Assembly: GCA_009776995.1 (NCBI GenBank)
Contig: WRMR01000185.1
Location: 1-8,878, forward strand
DNA from: Planctomycetaceae bacterium
Lineage (GTDB): Bacteria > Planctomycetota > Planctomycetia > Pirellulales > Thermoguttaceae
Direction: 5' to 3'
Length of the DNA stretch: 8,878 nt
Shown: one piece after another, positions 5,928 to 8,878 of the stretch
Position numbering within the stretch: the first letter of the stretch is position 1
How the letters are laid out: every line of letters begins with the position of its first letter
The notes under the pieces: generated by a model
The model's input: only the letters and a program-made list of their open reading frames with translations
What the model was told of the DNA's origin: nothing
Database searches by the model: none
Position numbers and translations under genes: made by a program

Positions 5928-7289
5928 ATGTCCCACACACCCAAACAGCAATCTGTCGTTTTGATTTCGTTGACACTGACCGCTTTGTTGGCCGGGCTTA
6001 CGCTTGGCTGGGGCGGCTACAGGATGATGAATCCTGCGGAGCCGCAACAGCAAGAGGATAAACCGAAAACCACCGTCAACCTGGCACCCGTGCGTGTGGC
6101 GGATGCCAAAATAAAGGAGCTGGCGTCAGTGCGTCCGTTTATCGGGCGGTTGATCGAGTTGAAGAAGGTTGTTCTGTCGCCGGAAGTGACGGGCATTCTG
6201 GAAACGCTTGCCATCGAAGAGGGCGATTTTGTGACGGGAAACGAAACGGTTATCGCCGAAATCGACAAGACCTGGTCGGACCTTACCCTGAAACAGGCTG
6301 AGGCGCAAATTGCGCTCTATACGGTCCAGCTCGACTTGCAGCAAAAAGAACTGGAACGCCTGGAACGGCTTGCCCAGGGGCGAGTGGTGACTGAATCGGA
6401 AATCAACCAGCAGAGAATCGTCACCGAGCAACTGACGCGGCAGATCGCCCTTGCCGAACTGAACCGGGACGAGGCGAAAGAACGACTTGAACGCTCACAA
6501 ATTGTCGCGCCTTTTGACGGATTTGTCGTGCGGAAGTCGGCGGAAGTCGGGCAACGTGTTACGAACGGCACGGAGCTTGTCGAGATCATCTCACGCGGCG
6601 AGGTGTATGCCGAAATCCCCATCGGTGAAATGTATCTGCACCAACTGAACATCGGCGACACAATCCCGATTTTCATTGAGGCACTCGGCCTGACGCTCGC
6701 GGGTCAAATCGAAGCGATTGTGCCTTACGGCCCCAGTTCGTCGCGCACGTTCCCTGTCAAGGTGTTGCTGAAAGACCCGGACAACGTGCTGAAAGTCGGC
6801 ATGAGCGTGACGGCCTATATCGAGACGCGCTCTCCCAGCGAAGGAATCGTCGTGCCGAAAGACGCCGTGTGGATTCAAACCCAGGGCAACAGCGTCTGGG
6901 TGTTCGTGCCGAATGAGGGCAAGCCGGAGTCGGCGAAACCCGTGGCGGATGATGTTGTCCCGGAAACCGCAACGGAACAAACCGGAAAAGTTTACCAATA
7001 CCCTGTCAATATTATTGTGCAAGGTGTTGAGGAATATCTCATCGAACCGAAATCCGGCGAAGGGACGGAACGGGTTATTGCCGGTGCGCAGGTGGTGATC
7101 GAAGGGCTGGAACGCCTTGCCGTCGGGCAGGAAGTGCGCGTCGCGTCGATCAACCCTGAGTTTATGGAAAACCTGCCCCTGGCGTTCGGCCATGTGACGA
7201 TTGACCCGAAACCGCGAAAAGACCTGCTCGTCGAGGAAATCCTGGCCGAATCCCGAAGACAAAAGCGGGAACGGCAGGAGAGTGAATAG
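5928..7289 (+). CDS. RND-type efflux periplasmic adaptor (membrane fusion protein)
   Basis: This protein bridges an inner-membrane pump and an outer-membrane channel. From ATG 5928 it has 453 residues: a membrane anchor (about 9-29, VVLISLTLTALLAGLTLGWGG) without a lipobox cysteine; a first half of the lipoyl-like domain (about 83-113, LSPEVTGILETLAIEEGDFV); a charged alpha-helical hairpin (about 117-190); a second lipoyl half (191-220, QIVAPFDGFVVRKSAEVGQRV); a beta-barrel (about 224-300, ending VGMSVTAYIET); and a membrane-proximal domain (305-410). An acidic, Pro/Ala-rich insert at about 331-353 sits in that last domain, and a basic tail (441-453) ends the protein. The frame is open upstream to a TTG at 5856 and an ATG at 5904, but 5928 places the anchor closest to the N-terminus; none has a strong Shine-Dalgarno. 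No pump or channel gene is adjacent, so the substrate cannot be inferred. Confidence 0.88.
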   Translation: MSHTPKQQSVVLISLTLTALLAGLTLGWGGYRMMNPAEPQQQEDKPKTTVNLAPVRVADAKIKELASVRPFIGRLIELKKVVLSPEVTGILETLAIEEGDFVTGNETVIAEIDKTWSDLTLKQAEAQIALYTVQLDLQQKELERLERLAQGRVVTESEINQQRIVTEQLTRQIALAELNRDEAKERLERSQIVAPFDGFVVRKSAEVGQRVTNGTELVEIISRGEVYAEIPIGEMYLHQLNIGDTIPIFIEALGLTLAGQIEAIVPYGPSSSRTFPVKVLLKDPDNVLKVGMSVTAYIETRSPSEGIVVPKDAVWIQTQGNSVWVFVPNEGKPESAKPVADDVVPETATEQTGKVYQYPVNIIVQGVEEYLIEPKSGEGTERVIAGAQVVIEGLERLAVGQEVRVASINPEFMENLPLAFGHVTIDPKPRKDLLVEEILAESRRQKRERQESE

Positions 7290-7303
7290 TGGCCGGTTAG
7301 TTG

Positions 7304-7324
7304 CGTCACCCTGGTGATGTGACG
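7304..7324 (+). terminator. Hairpin after the efflux adaptor gene
   Basis: CGTCAC (7304-7309) and GTGACG (7319-7324) form a 6-bp stem with a 9-base loop, 15 bases after the stop codon; a smaller inner stem, TCACC/GGTGA, is an alternative. No T run follows, so termination is only possible, not shown. Confidence 0.35.
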
Positions 7325-7410
7325 AAGTGACATGGCGTGATTGCTGTGCCTACAAGTAACTATCAATTTGCAAAAAAAAATGTGTACAAAAGAATTAATA
7401 AATATCGCGC

Positions 7411-7953
7411 ATGACCAAAATAGTTATACAAAATACAGAAATCACAATTATTACCGTCGAAAATGAAGATTATATTTGCATTACGGACATGTTGAAGGCG
7501 AAGGACGGCGATTTTTTTGTTACCGATTGGTTGCGCAATCGGAACACATTAGAATACATTGGGGTATGGGAACAGGTATATAACCCCAATTTTAATTATG
7601 GCGAATTCGCCATAATTAAAAGTAAGGCGGGGTTGAATAATTTCAAAATCAGTGTCAAAGAGTTTGCCGAAAAAACGAATGCCATCAGTTTGCAAGCCAA
7701 AGCAGGTCGGTATGGAGGTACATACGCTCACAGAGATATTGCGTTTGAATTTGCAATGTGGATTAGTCCCGAATTTAAAATCTACATTGTCAAGGAATTT
7801 CAGCGACTCAAGGATGCTGAAGTAAATCCACTGCTTGGCGCATGGAACGTAACACGGATACTTAGTAAGGTCAACTACACTCTGCACACCGACGCAGTTC
7901 GCGATTTTGTTCTTCCGAAGATCGACATTGAAAGTGAAATTTCGTATGCCTAG
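7411..7953 (+). CDS. KilA-N domain protein, probably C-terminally truncated
   Basis: A phage-type DNA-binding-domain protein of 180 residues. The KilA-N domain fills about residues 5-133: DYICITDMLKAKDGDFFVTDWLR (20-42), EYIGVWEQVYNPNF (48-61), and the strongly conserved KAGRYGGTYAHRDIAFEFAMWISPEFKIYIVKEFQRLK (97-134). KilA-N proteins occur in phages, large DNA viruses and integrated prophages; their role is usually unknown, with DNA binding presumed. Relatives with this arrangement, as I recall them, continue for roughly 80-100 more residues after the LSKVNYTLHTDAVRD segment. Here the protein stops at EISYA, where relatives read on, next to an insertion sequence. The gene is AT-rich compared with its neighbours, has no Shine-Dalgarno, and contains a perfect 32-bp palindrome across codons 60-71. 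These points suggest horizontally acquired DNA that has since been cut. Domain identity is secure; truncation is an inference. Confidence 0.85.
   Translation: MTKIVIQNTEITIITVENEDYICITDMLKAKDGDFFVTDWLRNRNTLEYIGVWEQVYNPNFNYGEFAIIKSKAGLNNFKISVKEFAEKTNAISLQAKAGRYGGTYAHRDIAFEFAMWISPEFKIYIVKEFQRLKDAEVNPLLGAWNVTRILSKVNYTLHTDAVRDFVLPKIDIESEISYA
7590..7621. repeat. Perfect 32-bp palindrome inside the KilA-N coding sequence
   Basis: The half-site TTTTAATTATGGCGAA (7590-7605) is followed without a spacer by its exact reverse complement (7606-7621), centred on GAATTC; symmetry ends at 7589/7622. It is translated in frame as NYGEFAII and neighbours. Because of the symmetry the opposite strand also encodes FNYGEFAIIK. 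Confidence 0.97.
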
Positions 7954-8010
7954 TAGTCTCGCCAAAATAACATTTACAAACGCCCGTTAATATGTTATGA
8001 TTTCTTTCAT

Positions 8011-8016
8011 GGAGGA
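8011..8016 (+). promoter_or_regulatory. Ribosome binding site of the ISAzo13 transposase
   Basis: GGAGGA lies five bases ahead of ATG 8022-8024, a strong Shine-Dalgarno that fixes this start. Confidence 0.8.
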
Positions 8017-8021
8017 ATTTT

Positions 8022-8878
8022 ATGGAAGAAATCATTGCAAGGAAGTTTCACACGTTGCGGCTTGAGTGGAACGAACGTCAGCGTCGGCTTTGGGCTGCGG
8101 GCGAAGCGATGTGTCTGGGACGCGGCGGCGTTTCGCTTGTCAGTCGTGCGACGGGGTTGTCGCGCACAACGCTTCCCCTCGGCATTTGCGAGTTGGAAAG
8201 CGGCGATACCCTGACAGGGCATCGCGTTCGACGTGAAGGTGCGGGTCGAAAAACAACAACACAAAAACAATCGGCCTTGTTGCCTGCCCTTGATGCCATC
8301 GTCGAACCGACTGCCAAAGGTGATCCCATGTCGCCGCTTCGCTGGACGACGCACAGTACACGTCATTTGAGCAGGGAGTTGAACGAACAAGGGTTCGAGA
8401 TTTCGCCAAGACAAGCTGCCGATTGTTGCATGAGTTGGACTATCAACTGGCCGCCAATCGCAAGTCGCTCGAAGGCGGAACGAACCCTGATCGCAACACG
8501 CAATTTGAGTTTATCAATGCACAAGCCGCGACGTTTTTGAAACAAGGTTGTCCTGTCATTTCGGTCGATGCCAAGAAGAAGGAGTTGATCGGAAATGACC
8601 GGCAAAACGGCAGGGTTTGGCGTCCCAAAGGCGAGCCGGAGTTGGTGAAGGTTTATGACTTCATCGACAAGAACCTCGGCAAGGCGATGCCATATGGTGT
8701 TTATGATTTGAGCAAAAATGTCGGTTGGGTGAACGTTGGTATCGACCATGACACTGCGGAATTTGTGGTGGAGTCGATTCGACGCTGGTACAAACACTTG
8801 GGCAGGGAACTTTATCCGAACGCGAAAGACCTTTTCATCACGGCGGACGGGGGGGGAAGTACCAGCAGCGGCGGCGGC
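8022..8878 (+). pseudogene. ISAzo13-family transposase, frameshifted and 3'-partial
   Basis: A DDE transposase of the ISAzo13 ('Rhodopirellula transposase') family in two frames. The first frame (8022 to about 8423) gives the N-terminal region: WNERQRRLWAAGEAMCLGRG, then VSLVSRATGLSRTT (helix-turn-helix-like), then GDPMSPLRWTTHSTRHLSREL and SPRQAAD. After the Asp codon 8421-8423 the family sequence continues only in another frame, from 8426: LHELDYQLAANRKSLEGG, FINAQAATFLKQGCPVISVDAKKKELIGN, GEPELVKVYDFIDKNLGKAMPYGVYDL, VGWVNVGIDHDTAEFVVESIRRWYKHLG, and FITADGGGS at the window end. A single missing base near 8424 explains the shift. The first-frame reading instead continues to a stop at 8538-8540. 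Two catalytic Asp residues (in VISVDAKKK and ITADGGG) are present in the second frame; the last acidic residue would lie beyond the edge. The site has no slippery heptamer, so this is probably a real lesion or a sequencing error, not programmed frameshifting. Confidence 0.9.

Larger units (their letters stand above)
7954..8878 (+). mobile_element. ISAzo13-family insertion sequence, 5' part (continues past the window)
   Basis: The element is defined by its transposase, which starts at 8022 and runs off the right edge. The left boundary must lie between the interrupted KilA-N reading frame (ending 7953) and the start codon. I place it provisionally at 7954, because the protein similarity to KilA-N relatives breaks just before that point. 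No terminal repeat can be verified, since the other end is outside the window. Confidence 0.55.

Noticed and set aside
6591..7262. A 223-codon minus-strand frame inside the efflux adaptor gene
   Set aside because: It is entirely antisense to a well-supported coding sequence, and its Arg/His/Phe-rich composition is typical of a shadow frame.
1..8878. CRISPR array, tRNA, rRNA, or a recognisable defence or biosynthetic gene cluster
   Set aside because: I found no regularly spaced short repeats with unique spacers outside coding repeats, no tRNA-like cloverleaf and no rRNA sequence. The gene set also does not assemble into a coherent system.

Overview
The window most likely comes from a member of the Planctomycetota. 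Four independent signs point there: a secreted-protein N-terminus with the planctomycete-typical LEPR-XLL motif (LFEPLEERQMLA), a DUF1559 pseudopilin-like protein, a pyrophosphate-type phosphofructokinase, and an ISAzo13-type ('Rhodopirellula') transposase. The assignment rests on recognised families, not on a search. Both ends lie inside insertion sequences, so the piece looks like a contig or locus bounded by repeated IS copies.

Layout, left to right. (1) 1-683: the 3' part of an IS630-family element with the C-terminal DDE domain of its transposase. It ends at a TA dinucleotide inside the next gene. (2) 647-1513, minus strand: a LEPR-XLL, beta-helix-type surface protein whose 3' end was cut off by that IS630 insertion; its last codons are IS sequence. 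(3) 1514-2184: a long intergenic region with a structured, GC-rich patch at 1705-1829 and an extended -10 promoter at 2085-2093. (4) 2185-3703: a small exported helical protein with an LTxxQ-like segment, followed 85 bases later by a DUF1559 protein with a prepilin-type leader and an H-X9-DG C-terminus. (5) 3704-4142: intergenic, with a 14-bp-arm inverted repeat of the 'CTTTGTGTT' type and a hairpin pair in the leader of the next gene. (6) 4143-5501: PPi-dependent 6-phosphofructokinase (pfp), the one central-metabolism gene here. (7) 5502-5927: an AT-rich stretch with a good sigma70-like promoter (TTGACT-N18-TATACT). (8) 5928-7289: a periplasmic adaptor (membrane fusion protein) of an RND-type efflux system, without its pump next to it. 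(9) 7411-7953: an AT-rich, phage-like KilA-N protein that looks C-terminally truncated and carries a perfect 32-bp palindrome inside its coding sequence. (10) 7954-8878: the start of an ISAzo13-family element whose transposase is broken by a one-base frameshift and runs off the window.

The genes do not form one pathway. The middle (2185-7289) is ordinary chromosomal planctomycete content: envelope proteins, glycolysis and efflux. The flanks are accessory DNA in which two genes, the surface protein and the KilA-N gene, have each lost their 3' ends next to an insertion sequence. I do not see a convincing new multi-gene system. The most unusual single signal is the coding palindrome in the KilA-N gene.
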